Positions 1 through 8,888 of a stretch of 64,000 nt of DNA are shown here, piece after piece (the first letter of the stretch is position 1; every line of letters begins with the position of its first letter). This stretch comes from Fen-1362 sp049516395 (GTDB lineage: Bacteria > Planctomycetota > Phycisphaerae > Sedimentisphaerales > Anaerobacaceae). The position numbers were made by a program, and so were the translations under genes. The notes beneath the pieces were generated by a model, which did not search any database, had not been told where the DNA came from, and saw only the letters and a program-made list of their open reading frames with translations. The DNA is taken from positions 1 to 64,000 of the forward strand of contig JBEKTD010000010.1 of assembly GCA_049516395.1 (NCBI GenBank), in the 5' to 3' direction.

Positions 1-1838
1 GTTACCGACTTGTTTGAATTCATAGTGATTGTCACAGAACTGTTTGTGCCGGAGACATCGCCTGACCAGTTGGCAAAATTGTAACCTGTATTCGGCGTCG
101 CTGTAAGAGTTACCGTGTCGCCTGAGTTATAATTGGCCTTATCCGGCGACTTTGCAACCGTGCCGTTGACAGCCGTTGTATTCAAAGTGTAGGTTTGCGC
201 TGAAATATATTCATAGCATCCGGCACTGTGATGGTTCGCATCTCTGGCATTGCCCAATATATCTATCGAAGGCTGCTGTGCTGCAATGCCATAATTAACC
301 GCCTGCGAACCTGCACAAAGAGCAAAATTGCTCGTGTAGTCAATCCCGTGAGGGCCGCCATTACTCGGATACCGGACAAAATCAGTACCTCGTGTTACAT
401 AATCATCAGAATTTATACCTGTAAAAAAGTTAGTAATAAAATCTGTCTGAACAGGCGGAACGGCCATACCCTTATGAACAATTTCATTGGTTGCATCCCA
501 GGTATAAGGCGTTGGGTTATGGTCCCAAACTGCATAAATTATATTGCCATGGGCAGTAAAACCGGTAAGACCTACTGCAATGTCAGGACATCCCCAAAAG
601 ATATTATTATAGAGTTTCAATCCTGCACCACTCGTACCAGATATCGGAATTGTCGAAAAAAGCCCTCCACCGTAATAGTCCCAATAAGTATTGCTACATA
701 TCGTGCAATGCCCGCCTATAAAAGTATTATTTCTTACTGTAATATCTCCATCGCCAAGTGTGCAAATTCCCAAAGCGGTGGAGGAAACGGTATCATAAAC
801 CATATTATTTTCAATAAGAAGGTCTTTGTAGCCACCGCCAGTAAGAATCGAAGCATCCGGATAAAAACCTATTCCATAACTCCGTCCCATTGCGTGTATA
901 ATATTGCCACGAACGGTAGTGTGATTATTATGAAAGTCAATAGCCCCGTGACTATAATCCGTACCCTGCCATTTTGCCTGCGTATTATAAAAATGATTAT
1001 CCTGAATAAGTATCTCACCGTGATTCTCGCCAGCATAAGTTATTTCAATCGGAGCTTCTGCAATCAGATGAACATTACAATCCCTAATCTCGAATCCTGT
1101 GCCTAAATTATCTAATGTTACTATTCCATCGAAAGCCTGACTAACATCCAAATTGATAAACTTGAAATCTTCATTTTTAGATGTAATATTCCATCCGGTA
1201 TCGACCAGAATACCAATACGAGTAATATTATTCAGAGGCACCAAATCGCCATTGTTAGGGCCACCAATGCTGGGGTCCCAATAACCCTTTATGGTTGCAT
1301 TTTGAATCTTGACACAACCAGCATATTTAATATAAACAACGTTAGCAATTCCCGTGCCTGTAACCTCCATATCTATACCGTCAAATACAAGGTATCGCCT
1401 ATAACAAGTATTATTGGGCGAAGAGATAGTTAAAGCCGCACCCGTACCGCTGCTGATTTTAGGATGATGCCCTGTTGCGGCTTTGTAAGTAATCACATCA
1501 GTCCAGGATGTCGGTTCAGGTGACGGAATATAATTAAAAGTCGTAGCGGCATAAGTGCCACTGCGGATATAAACCGTATCTCCGGCAACAACATTAGGGG
1601 AAAGACTGTTGCCCTCAACCGCCCTGTTTATTGTTTTCCAGGGATGGAAACTGTCGCCAGTATTGGTATCAATACCGTTGGCGTCATCAACATAATAAGT
1701 TGCTGCGGTTGCCGTGGAGACGGCGAAAGCACAACAGTAGATAGCGATAGTGATGAGAAGGCAGACCAACATATGTATAAGCGGGCGATAGGGCCTGCTC
1801 ACCGGTAACAAAGCAGACAAAGCTGTTATAGTTCTCAT
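1..1838 (-). CDS. Secreted right-handed beta-helix protein with InlB-type repeat, partial
   Basis: This open frame runs from an ATG at 1838 to the window edge (612 complete codons) and continues beyond it. A strong ribosome binding site (GGGGAGGG) lies just upstream of the ATG. The N-terminus has a hydrophobic export segment at about residues 20-45 ending in AVSTATA, followed by TYYVDDANG, the usual opening of planctomycete right-handed beta-helix proteins. The body is rich in short Asn/Gly strands (for example IRDCNVHLI, ENNMVYDT, VRNNTFIGG) typical of pectate-lyase-like parallel beta helices. From about residue 545 there is an InlB B-repeat-like segment (VNGTVAKSP, GDTVTLTA, FANWSGD). It is probably a surface or extracellular carbohydrate-interacting protein; substrate unknown. 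The C-terminus, where any sorting signal would be, is outside the window. Confidence 0.85.
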   Translation of the reverse strand, partial: MRTITALSALLPVSRPYRPLIHMLVCLLITIAIYCCAFAVSTATAATYYVDDANGIDTNTGDSFHPWKTINRAVEGNSLSPNVVAGDTVYIRSGTYAATTFNYIPSPEPTSWTDVITYKAATGHHPKISSGTGAALTISSPNNTCYRRYLVFDGIDMEVTGTGIANVVYIKYAGCVKIQNATIKGYWDPSIGGPNNGDLVPLNNITRIGILVDTGWNITSKNEDFKFINLDVSQAFDGIVTLDNLGTGFEIRDCNVHLIAEAPIEITYAGENHGEILIQDNHFYNTQAKWQGTDYSHGAIDFHNNHTTVRGNIIHAMGRSYGIGFYPDASILTGGGYKDLLIENNMVYDTVSSTALGICTLGDGDITVRNNTFIGGHCTICSNTYWDYYGGGLFSTIPISGTSGAGLKLYNNIFWGCPDIAVGLTGFTAHGNIIYAVWDHNPTPYTWDATNEIVHKGMAVPPVQTDFITNFFTGINSDDYVTRGTDFVRYPSNGGPHGIDYTSNFALCAGSQAVNYGIAAQQPSIDILGNARDANHHSAGCYEYISAQTYTLNTTAVNGTVAKSPDKANYNSGDTVTLTATPNTGYNFANWSGDVSGTNSSVTITMNSNKSV

Positions 1839-2355
1839 TACCAGCCCTCCCCAATACCAAAAAACAGTTTGTGAGAGCCAGTTCTTAAAACAGTGTGTAA
1901 TCATAAATCTGGCCTCACGCAACTGCAACTTTATTCTTCCGCCGCAATACTACGGGTGGTAACCCGTAGATGAAGTTATCCGCCGAAGGCGGACAGGCGG
2001 AAGCCTGAAACCTAAATGCTATGGGTGTTAACCCATAGTAGTTTACTTTTTGCTCACGTAACCATATAAATAATAAGAATAAACAGCCAGGAAGCAAAAC
2101 AGGTCGAATGAAACTAAAAATTGTGTGAGACGCACTTGATACGATTGTTCAATATCAGGGGGGTAAGTGCATCGGAAATTGCCTATCTGCGGCCCATAGG
2201 TGCGGCTGTTCCCCTATTGCCCAACCCCAAACACCGTTTTTTGAGGTTTTATGGGACGTTATTTTGGAGCATGAACAATGAGTTTATAGGTGTTCTGTGG
2301 TGTTTTTATAACAACCTTGGATTAACTATTTGTTGTACTATGGAAGGGAATAGAC
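1839..2355. other. Intergenic region without a gene
   Basis: About 520 bases lie between the minus-strand beta-helix gene and the promoter of the exopolysaccharide locus. Apart from the 118-bp palindromic repeat at 1930-2047 I see no coding potential; the short open frames here lack family motifs and ribosome binding sites. Confidence 0.6.
1930..2047 (+). repeat. 118-bp dispersed palindromic repeat, copy 1
   Basis: This block is repeated at 60168-60285 with the same length and only two differences by eye. It holds two related 20-nt hairpins, CTACGGGT-GGTA-ACCCGTAG and CTATGGGT-GTTA-ACCCATAG, flanking a CCGCC/GGCGG stem. The architecture resembles paired REP/BIME elements that RAYT-type transposases spread. 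No transposase is present in the window. This copy lies 92 bp upstream of the minus-strand beta-helix gene, in the opposite orientation to it. Confidence 0.9.
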
Positions 2356-2383
2356 TTGACAAATGGTAAATAACTGTTACTAT
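2356..2383 (+). promoter_or_regulatory. Candidate sigma-70 promoter for the exosortase/EPS locus
   Basis: A perfect TTGACA at 2356-2361 is followed after 16 bases by TACTAT (2378-2383), a 4/6 match to the -10 box; a 17-base spacer would give ACTATA. Transcription from here would produce a leader of about 220 nt before the epsI ATG at 2612. Confidence 0.5.
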
Positions 2384-2392
2384 ATTTAAATG

Positions 2393-2560
2393 ACCGCTTA
2401 ATTTGCAGCGGTTGTGTTCAGGGACGAAGAGATCAACATTTTTGACCCCATGGAGTTGGGTTAAATGTAATTCAGTGCGAGAACTGTAACCCGAGGGAAG
2501 TTGATTTATAGGACGGAACACCAGCTTGGGAGGCGACGGTCGCCTTAATTTTTTGTCTGG
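2393..2560 (+). ncRNA. Candidate structured leader RNA with terminator-like hairpin
   Basis: The leader between the candidate promoter and epsI folds by eye into nested stems. A local hairpin pairs 2393-2398 with 2407-2412. An outer stem pairs GTGTTC 2414-2419 with GAACAC 2516-2521. Inside it GATCAAC 2431-2437 pairs with GTTGATT 2500-2506 (one GU), then GGGTTA 2458-2463 with TAACCC 2487-2492, closed by CAGT/ACTG around a GCGAGA loop. Just downstream AGGCGA 2531-2536 pairs with TCGCCT 2540-2545 and six T residues follow at 2549-2554, an intrinsic-terminator shape. This arrangement (promoter, structured domain, terminator, gene) is what attenuators and riboswitches have. I could not match it to a known aptamer class. 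Confidence 0.45.
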
Positions 2561-2611
2561 TGATTTATACTTTCGGGTTATGCGTTAGGTGGTAGTCGAA
2601 AAGGGAATATT

Positions 2612-3406
2612 ATGGGACCGGAAGTCGGTATGCCAAGGAGCCTAAGTGTTCTCTATGGCAGTGACTATGAAAAGTCATGGAAACCATCGACGTGGGTACT
2701 CTGGGCATTGGCCGTAATCACAATTATAGTTTCAGGTGCGGGCTACCGCGTTTTGGCCAATCGGTTCAAACTGACTAATGCCCCAATCAAACTACCGGTT
2801 CCATTGAGTGCATTCCCCATTCAAATTGGCAACTGGGTCGGTAGCGAGTTGACCATTCCGGCCACTACCAGAGAGTATATGGAACAAAATTTTGCAGATG
2901 ATTTTTTCAGTCGAAGATATGTTAATTCCGCTGAAGGTATCTGGGCGGATGTTTATATGGTGTATTGTTCAAGCCGGCCCAGCGGCATACTTGGGCACCG
3001 GCCTGGTGTATGCTATCCGGCGCACGGCTGGCAGCACCAGAATACCGAAAGGTCGCAATTCATCTCAAAAGCAGGGCGGCAGGTAGATTGTCTTGTGCAG
3101 CGGTTCCGGAAAAATGCGTTGGCACTCGACGAAGTCGTTGTCATGAGTTTCTATGTCCGCAATGGCCGTATTACAGCAGATGAAGGCGATTTATCAGGGG
3201 TGTTTGCTCGCACATTTAATATTGCCAGAGACCCGAGTCGATACGTGGCTCAGGTGCAGATAAGCTCCGTGCTGGAAAGTTCGGTCAGAAAGGCTGCGCG
3301 TGACATAATAGACCACACAGTTGATTTTCTGCCTGATGAGAGCGGCAAAGTCAGGACGACGGGGTATGTCCATCCGATCAGAGATAATGTGAAAAACACC
3401 GAGTAA
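2612..3406 (+). CDS. epsI: EpsI-family exosortase-associated protein
   Basis: The 264-residue product has a short cytoplasmic N-terminus, one membrane segment at about residues 31-48 and an extracytoplasmic domain starting with PLSAFPIQIGNWVG, the characteristic opening of the EpsI domain found beside or fused to exosortases. CYPAHGW is the conserved Cys-containing motif of the family. EpsI-like proteins accompany exosortases in PEP-CTERM/exopolysaccharide loci; the exact biochemical role is unsettled. The exosortase itself lies about 17 kb downstream in the same orientation instead of next door. ATG at 2612 follows an AAGGGA box. It is the first gene after the candidate leader RNA. Confidence 0.85.
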   Translation: MGPEVGMPRSLSVLYGSDYEKSWKPSTWVLWALAVITIIVSGAGYRVLANRFKLTNAPIKLPVPLSAFPIQIGNWVGSELTIPATTREYMEQNFADDFFSRRYVNSAEGIWADVYMVYCSSRPSGILGHRPGVCYPAHGWQHQNTERSQFISKAGRQVDCLVQRFRKNALALDEVVVMSFYVRNGRITADEGDLSGVFARTFNIARDPSRYVAQVQISSVLESSVRKAARDIIDHTVDFLPDESGKVRTTGYVHPIRDNVKNTE

Positions 3407-3595
3407 CGGCGACGTTCTGGGTTGCAGATAGCCGGGTAACATGTTGTGTGACAAGAGGTTACGTTGATTTCCCCGATGTAGCCCACGGGGACGAAGTGTA
3501 GATCGGGGCAGAAGATATTAGTTCACTCGAGTTCTGAATATGCTTGAAATGCGCGACTGAGTTGTCTGGACAATATCGTAGGAAAACAGCAGCAA

Positions 3596-4795
3596 ATGAT
3601 ACCATGGAGAAAGCCATCATTCGGAGTCAGCCGTGTTATTACGTCCATTCTTAAAGGATCGCGTGGTGTGGACACCGGGCAAGTAGAAGCTTTGTACGCA
3701 CAAGTCTATGGAATTCCACACGCGGTTCTACTGCCATCATGCCGGGCAGGAATTTGCTGGGCGTTAAAGGCAACGGGCAAAGCTGGGACTAAAGTATTGT
3801 GTACAGCATATACGTGTACGGTAGTCTGGGAGGCAATAATCCGTTCCGGAGGCAAATTAGACCTTATCGATGTTGAACAAGATAGCTTTCTGATGGACAG
3901 GCTGTCTTTGGCCGAGAAACAGGTTGGGGATTATTCCATTGTTCTTTGTGAAATATATGGCCACACTTATGACCTTTCTGAAATCGCACGGCAGGCTACA
4001 GCAACTCCGATTATTCGCATCATAGACATGGCCATGACGGTACCCACCCGAGAACATTTTGAAAGACTCACGGACAGCGACTTTGCAGTTATTAGTTTTG
4101 GTGCCGGTAAATGTATGTACGCTGGCTGGGGAGGCATGGCTTTCACAAAGGACTTAGTGTTAGCAAATAGAGTAAGGCAAATTCGTGATACTTCTCTCTC
4201 ACGTTGCAGTAGGACGTTGTTAATAGGGAACAGCTTAAGAATGATTGCTCTTAATTTTATGTACAATCAGGTGACATATAGTGTCTTGAAAAGAATTAAA
4301 GATGCAAAGCATCTTATGGGACAACGCATGTACAATCGGTCTGTTTCTTCACCACTATATTTGGATCGGGACAAGTCGCTTTCCAAAGAATGGTTTTTGC
4401 CCACGACTTATGTGAACAGACATCTAATGCTTTACAACTTAAGACACGCAGAGGAATATTCGGAACAAAGAATACTATTAGCTCAACGCTACCATTCTAA
4501 TTTTAAAGGAATGGATGGAATTATTTGTCCACAGGTTCCTCCCTACCCGATGAGTCACTATAGTATACGTGTGAAAGCGGTCTTACGACCACTAATTCAC
4601 AAATACTTGTGCAAAGAGGGTATTGATGCAGGAATGTTGTTTGGTCTTCCGAGAAGCTTTTCCCAAGATAAATTCCCGCGTGCAAGCAGAGTTTCCTGTG
4701 AGGTGCTAAATTTGCCTCTGAATATAGATTTGAGTTTGAGTGATATTGACAGAATATCCGAATCTGTGGTACGAGCCTGCGCGAAGTATAATTAA
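3596..4795 (+). CDS. DegT/DnrJ/EryC1/StrS-family PLP aminotransferase
   Basis: The 399-residue protein has the fold-type I aminotransferase pattern of sugar aminotransferases: the PLP-contacting Asp in IRIIDMAMT (about residue 143) and the Schiff-base Lys in SFGAGKCMYAGWGG (about residue 172), equivalent to the usual SFhxxK...GEGG motif. Such enzymes transfer an amino group to a keto sugar nucleotide for polysaccharide synthesis, or have related roles. The flanking context of glycan genes supports this. The acidic residue normally preceding the PLP Asp is Ile here, so the family member is divergent and the substrate cannot be named. ATG 3596 is preceded by AGGAAAA. Confidence 0.85.
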   Translation: MIPWRKPSFGVSRVITSILKGSRGVDTGQVEALYAQVYGIPHAVLLPSCRAGICWALKATGKAGTKVLCTAYTCTVVWEAIIRSGGKLDLIDVEQDSFLMDRLSLAEKQVGDYSIVLCEIYGHTYDLSEIARQATATPIIRIIDMAMTVPTREHFERLTDSDFAVISFGAGKCMYAGWGGMAFTKDLVLANRVRQIRDTSLSRCSRTLLIGNSLRMIALNFMYNQVTYSVLKRIKDAKHLMGQRMYNRSVSSPLYLDRDKSLSKEWFLPTTYVNRHLMLYNLRHAEEYSEQRILLAQRYHSNFKGMDGIICPQVPPYPMSHYSIRVKAVLRPLIHKYLCKEGIDAGMLFGLPRSFSQDKFPRASRVSCEVLNLPLNIDLSLSDIDRISESVVRACAKYN

Positions 4796-4832
4796 GGAAT
4801 GTGGCCGTAAGCAAGGAGGCGGAGAGCAAAAT

Positions 4833-5963
4833 ATGTGTGATGAGCATAATGCTCCTTTGCGTGTCGAAGTCATGTATGGAAGAGAAGCCCTTCTAACAAT
4901 TGGTAAGGACTGGGACGAACTCTTCGAGTGCTCTATCGCTGCACCACCCTACCTTTCGCGTGCGTGGGTAACTGTTCTTATCGATGAGGAACGTTTCAAA
5001 GGGACTCCATCGTTTGTACTTGTGTGGTCAGGCACAAAACTCGTGGCGCTTCTCCCACTCACTGTGCGACAATCGCTATGCACCAAGATAGCAGTACCTA
5101 TTGGCACTGGTTTACACACTTATCTGGGTCTGTTATCAGACCCAAATTATCCTGCAGCCATTGAAGTGTTGGCTAAATCTTTTAAGCAGGAGAAAGTGGC
5201 TGATGTTTTGTATATAAACGACCTTTCATCAGAAGACGAGGCAACTGGTAAATTATTTAATGAACTGGCGAAGAATGGTTTTTTATACCGGCATGCGTAT
5301 CGTAATCCCTGCCATTATATCAATATGGGCATATCTTACGATGAATATCTCCTTAAGACAAAATCCGCCAACCGGCGGAAGAAGTTGCGATATGAAGAGA
5401 AAATGCTATTTAAAACGAATAACACTGCAGTTCAACACTATATAGGAAAAGAAATTTCAATGGATATTGTACAGCGGATAGCCGCTATACAAGAGGCGAG
5501 TTGGATGAAAAGACGCGGTGCAGTCACGTTAAACATTTATTTTAATCAAAAGCTCTTGTTGAATATGGCGAAAAACGGTTTTGCGCATATATGGATATTA
5601 ACTATCGATGGAGAAGATGCAGCCTTTGTTTACACATTAATAGTCCATAAACAACTCCATTATTATCAAACCTCTTTTAAACTCAAATATGAGTCGTCAC
5701 TCTCTGTGGGTAAAATATTAACTATGCAAGTTATTCGCCATGCATGCGAAAACGACATTTTGCACTTTAACTTTGGCCAGGGGGACGCCGAATATAAGAG
5801 ATTCTGGGCAACCAACTCTCACGAAGTTAAACGAGCCGCTGTGGGGCGCGGTTTTAGAGGATATTTGTTTGTTCTTTGGTTTGGCCTTATTTGGTTTTTA
5901 GCTAAGCATAAATGGATTCATACGCTGTACCGCGGGCTCAAAAGAAAAGTGAGGAGCGGGTGA
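4833..5963 (+). CDS. FemAB/BioF2-type GNAT acyltransferase 1
   Basis: This 376-residue protein resembles the GNAT-like proteins (CelD/BcsL, FemAB-related) commonly found in exosortase-linked polysaccharide loci. Visible landmarks are the N-terminal WDELFE...PPYLSRAW segment, the middle KTKSANRRKKLRYEEK helix, and the C-terminal ILHFNFGQGDAEYKRFWA motif typical of the second GNAT half. It likely transfers an acyl or aminoacyl group to a sugar or lipid-linked glycan; substrate unknown. The open frame extends upstream to 4740 inside the aminotransferase gene, but the ATG at 4833 has AAGGAGG at 4813-4819 and GGAG at 4821-4824, so I start there. A second paralogue is at 12294. Confidence 0.8.
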   Translation: MCDEHNAPLRVEVMYGREALLTIGKDWDELFECSIAAPPYLSRAWVTVLIDEERFKGTPSFVLVWSGTKLVALLPLTVRQSLCTKIAVPIGTGLHTYLGLLSDPNYPAAIEVLAKSFKQEKVADVLYINDLSSEDEATGKLFNELAKNGFLYRHAYRNPCHYINMGISYDEYLLKTKSANRRKKLRYEEKMLFKTNNTAVQHYIGKEISMDIVQRIAAIQEASWMKRRGAVTLNIYFNQKLLLNMAKNGFAHIWILTIDGEDAAFVYTLIVHKQLHYYQTSFKLKYESSLSVGKILTMQVIRHACENDILHFNFGQGDAEYKRFWATNSHEVKRAAVGRGFRGYLFVLWFGLIWFLAKHKWIHTLYRGLKRKVRSG

Positions 5964-6034
5964 GCAATGATTATACGAAAAAGTCCTGAAATATTTTCAG
6001 TAATAAGTGAAAATAATTGAAGGTATTAATTTTG

Positions 6035-7564
6035 ATGTTAAATAAAGTTATTTCCAATGTAAGCAGTCTGATACTTGGAAACAATCTGAAAGGATTGTGT
6101 GTGCGCGGCTCGATGGCCTTAGGTGCAGGAACAGTAACTGCACAGTCGATAAGATTTATCCGTAATATGATACTTGCCAGAGTCTTGGCGCCTCATGAAT
6201 TCGGCCTTATGGCAATTGTCTGGGTTGTAATGGTAGCTTTGGAAGCCTTTACGGAGGTTGGCATAAAACAATCGGTCATCCAGAATAAACACGGAGCGGA
6301 AAATGATTACCTGAATGTCGCATGGTGGGCGCAAGTCGTTCGTGGTTTAGGCCTTTTTCTCATTGCAGTAATTTCAGCTCCGTTCATAAGCTCCTTCTAC
6401 GATAAGCCGGAACTCTTGGGATTACTTCGTGTATCTTTTATTGCTATTCTCTTTAGAAATTTTGTTAGCCCCCGTGCCTATGTACTTGAGAAGGAATACC
6501 AATTCAGCAGGGCAGTATTTCTCACCCAGGGCAGCGCTATCGCAGGTGCAATCACAACAATTTCCCTTGCTTTTATAATACGCAACGTGTGGGCGCTGGT
6601 GATTGGTTATGTGGCTGAAGCTGCCGTACTTTGTCTGGCATCGTATCTGCTCGTCCCGTTTATGCCGGGATTCAAAGTTAATCGGGAATATCTGGGTGAG
6701 TTAATGAAATTTGGTCGCAGGATGTTTGGTCTGCCCATTTTGACTATGGCCGCTTTGCAAGCCGATGTTTTAGTTCTTGGCAAACTCGTACCCAATGAAC
6801 AGGTAGGCATGTATTACTTGGCACTAACATTGGTGGCTTTTCCAATCGAGTTATTTTCATGCGTAATTTCTCCTGTTTTACTTCCGGCTTTTGCTCAGAA
6901 GCAGGATGACAAAACCGGGCTCAGCCGCAACGTTATTAAGATTACTAAGTGGACAGCCCTTTTTGGTATTCCTGTGGTAGTATTTATGGCCTGTTGTGCA
7001 GGCGGTATAATTTTGCTTATTTATGGAGAGCGATATATCGCGGCAGCCATTCCATTCGGTATTTTGAGTATTCAGATTCTGAACCGGTCTGAAGGCGCTG
7101 TTTTGGCTACGACATATCTGGCGGTAGGAAGGCCTCATTTGCACCGCCTACTTGTTGCATTGCGACTGGTAATTATCGCCGTTCTTATTTACCCAGCGAT
7201 TATTTATCTTGGACTTGCAGGGGCTGCCGTTGTTGTCGTGCTGAGTAATTTTGTCGCCCAGGTAGTTCAGGTTTTTTGGTGCCGGAGAATTATCGACCTT
7301 AAATTCGGCGATTATATTCGTTCCTACATCCCTGGCGTATTACTTGCGCTGCCGGTATTAACAACTGCCGGTTTGCTAAGGATTTTTGGTATAAGGTCGC
7401 CGGTATTAGTCTTAATCGTCTGCGCTGCCGTACTTATTGCATCATACGCAGGGTATCTGGCGAAGTTTGCGATTTCAAAATTTCAACCTGTCCCGTTTAC
7501 TGGCAAAAAAGGAACTGCGGGAACATTGGATTTTGCAGCTTCAATTGAGACTGAGGATGTCTGA
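6035..7564 (+). CDS. MOP-superfamily polysaccharide flippase (Wzx-like)
   Basis: The 509-residue product is strongly hydrophobic with about 12-14 predicted membrane segments and the Polysacc_synt pattern of Wzx/O-antigen flippases: ILARVLAPHEFGLMAIVWV near the N-terminus, then VGIKQSVIQNK, and FYDKPEL before the third helix. It probably moves the lipid-linked repeat unit made by the surrounding enzymes across the inner membrane. I chose ATG 6035, with GAAGG 11 bases upstream, over the in-frame TTG at 6017. The partner polymerase or ligase candidate is at 10943. Confidence 0.88.
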   Translation: MLNKVISNVSSLILGNNLKGLCVRGSMALGAGTVTAQSIRFIRNMILARVLAPHEFGLMAIVWVVMVALEAFTEVGIKQSVIQNKHGAENDYLNVAWWAQVVRGLGLFLIAVISAPFISSFYDKPELLGLLRVSFIAILFRNFVSPRAYVLEKEYQFSRAVFLTQGSAIAGAITTISLAFIIRNVWALVIGYVAEAAVLCLASYLLVPFMPGFKVNREYLGELMKFGRRMFGLPILTMAALQADVLVLGKLVPNEQVGMYYLALTLVAFPIELFSCVISPVLLPAFAQKQDDKTGLSRNVIKITKWTALFGIPVVVFMACCAGGIILLIYGERYIAAAIPFGILSIQILNRSEGAVLATTYLAVGRPHLHRLLVALRLVIIAVLIYPAIIYLGLAGAAVVVVLSNFVAQVVQVFWCRRIIDLKFGDYIRSYIPGVLLALPVLTTAGLLRIFGIRSPVLVLIVCAAVLIASYAGYLAKFAISKFQPVPFTGKKGTAGTLDFAASIETEDV

Positions 7565-7599
7565 CAAATGTAATAAGGGATAGGATAACAAAAGATAAT

Positions 7600-8883
7600 A
7601 TGAAAATATGCCTTCTTGGAGCATCGTTTGATACTGGCAATATGGGTGTCAGCGCATTGGCCGAATCGAGCATAAAGATCATTTTGAACAAATGGCCTGA
7701 TGCCGAGATAACACAGTTGGATAGCGGCAGAGAGGTGGGGGAGTATCGATTACGGATAGGCGACAAAGACCTGATGATAAAAAAAATGCCTATTCGATTT
7801 TGCAGGAATATATTTCTTGAAAATCATTTTGTTATGCTGTGTTTTTATGGGATTCTATTCAAATTATTGCGCAGCGAGAAATTCAGGCGATTTTGTGCAC
7901 GGCGCAATTCGACTCTTAACTTTATGAACCATATTGACCTTGTCGCGGACATTACCGGTGGTGACAGTTTCAGTGACATCTATGGTATGCGCAGATTTAT
8001 ACTAGGGTTTTTGCGAAAATGGCTTGTTCTGTTGTTTGACAAGGATTTGGTAATGCTGCCTCAGACCTATGGGCCGTTTAAGCGGCCTTTAGCCAAAGGG
8101 ATGGCCCGATACATTCTAAAACGGGCCAGTATGGTCTATTCGAGAGACAGGTCAGGTGTGGAATATGTCAACACACTGCTTAATAACCACGCCAACGGAA
8201 AAGTGAGATTTGCTCCCGATGTTGCGTTTGTCCTCGATGCCAGAAAGCCGGAGCGTTTTGACATTGTGCCATCGGAAATTGCGAGAAACGGGGACTCAAT
8301 TATAATCGGGTTGAATGTTAGCGGGCTGTTATTCAACGGAGGTTACAACCGGGATAATATGTTTGGTTTGAGTTGCAATTATCGCGAATTGATTATTGCC
8401 GTTGCAGAAACGCTGCTGCAGGAACAGAACGTATCTGTTCTGTTAATTTCTCATGTTTTTCCGCCGGCAGGCAATATTATTGAAAGCGATCCTGACGCGT
8501 GCCTCAAGATATATGAGCAGTTAAGATATAAATACAAAGGTAGAATTTTCCTTGTAAAAGGCAAATACGACCAGGGAGAGATAAAGTATATCATAGGCCT
8601 GTGCGACTTTTTTATAGGTTCGCGTATGCACGCCTGTATTGCATCGCTTTCCCAAGGAATACCGGCGGTAGGTATTGCATATAGTAAAAAGTTTTATGGA
8701 GTTTTTGAGAGTATCGGTTTGAGTGATTGTGTTTCTGATGCGAGAACCTGCACTGAAAACGAGTTGCTCGAGAAAATCGGTTCGGTTTTCGAGAGAAGAG
8801 AGCTAATTCGTAAGCACTTACAGAATACAATACCCTCTATTCAACGCCAAGTATTGGATATCTTCAAAGAATCGGAATTGTAG
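7600..8883 (+). CDS. Polysaccharide pyruvyl transferase family protein
   Basis: The 427-residue protein opens with KICLLGASFDTGNMGVSAL, the nucleotide/phosphate-binding start of the PS_pyruv_trans family (CsaB/WcaK), and ends with the family's second-half signature GSRMHACIASLSQGIPAVGIAYSKK (residues about 344-368; the conserved SRxH is included). Members add a ketal-linked pyruvate to cell-surface sugars using PEP. It is followed six bases later by the O-acetyltransferase gene and then by an FrhB-like gene, a partnership known from other pyruvyl-transferase gene clusters. Confidence 0.85.
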   Translation: MKICLLGASFDTGNMGVSALAESSIKIILNKWPDAEITQLDSGREVGEYRLRIGDKDLMIKKMPIRFCRNIFLENHFVMLCFYGILFKLLRSEKFRRFCARRNSTLNFMNHIDLVADITGGDSFSDIYGMRRFILGFLRKWLVLLFDKDLVMLPQTYGPFKRPLAKGMARYILKRASMVYSRDRSGVEYVNTLLNNHANGKVRFAPDVAFVLDARKPERFDIVPSEIARNGDSIIIGLNVSGLLFNGGYNRDNMFGLSCNYRELIIAVAETLLQEQNVSVLLISHVFPPAGNIIESDPDACLKIYEQLRYKYKGRIFLVKGKYDQGEIKYIIGLCDFFIGSRMHACIASLSQGIPAVGIAYSKKFYGVFESIGLSDCVSDARTCTENELLEKIGSVFERRELIRKHLQNTIPSIQRQVLDIFKESEL

Positions 8884-8888
8884 GTGGT

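Noticed and set aside
228..1106. 292-residue plus-strand open frame
   Set aside because: It is the antisense shadow of the minus-strand beta-helix gene, which has a start, signal peptide and family motifs; the plus-strand translation has none.
1915..2097. Short minus-strand ORF whose peptide (YYGLTPIAFRFQASACPP) is also found at 60126-60602
   Set aside because: The shared peptide results from the 118-bp DNA repeat read in the same frame; it is not a conserved protein.
2121..2369. 82-residue plus-strand ORF in the first spacer
   Set aside because: There is no ribosome binding site, no domain pattern, and the frame ends within the candidate promoter region.
2393..2530. Possible glnA-type glutamine riboswitch
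   Set aside because: GGACGGAA and GAGGGAA are present but not in the order and stem context of the known motif, so I only call an unassigned structured leader.
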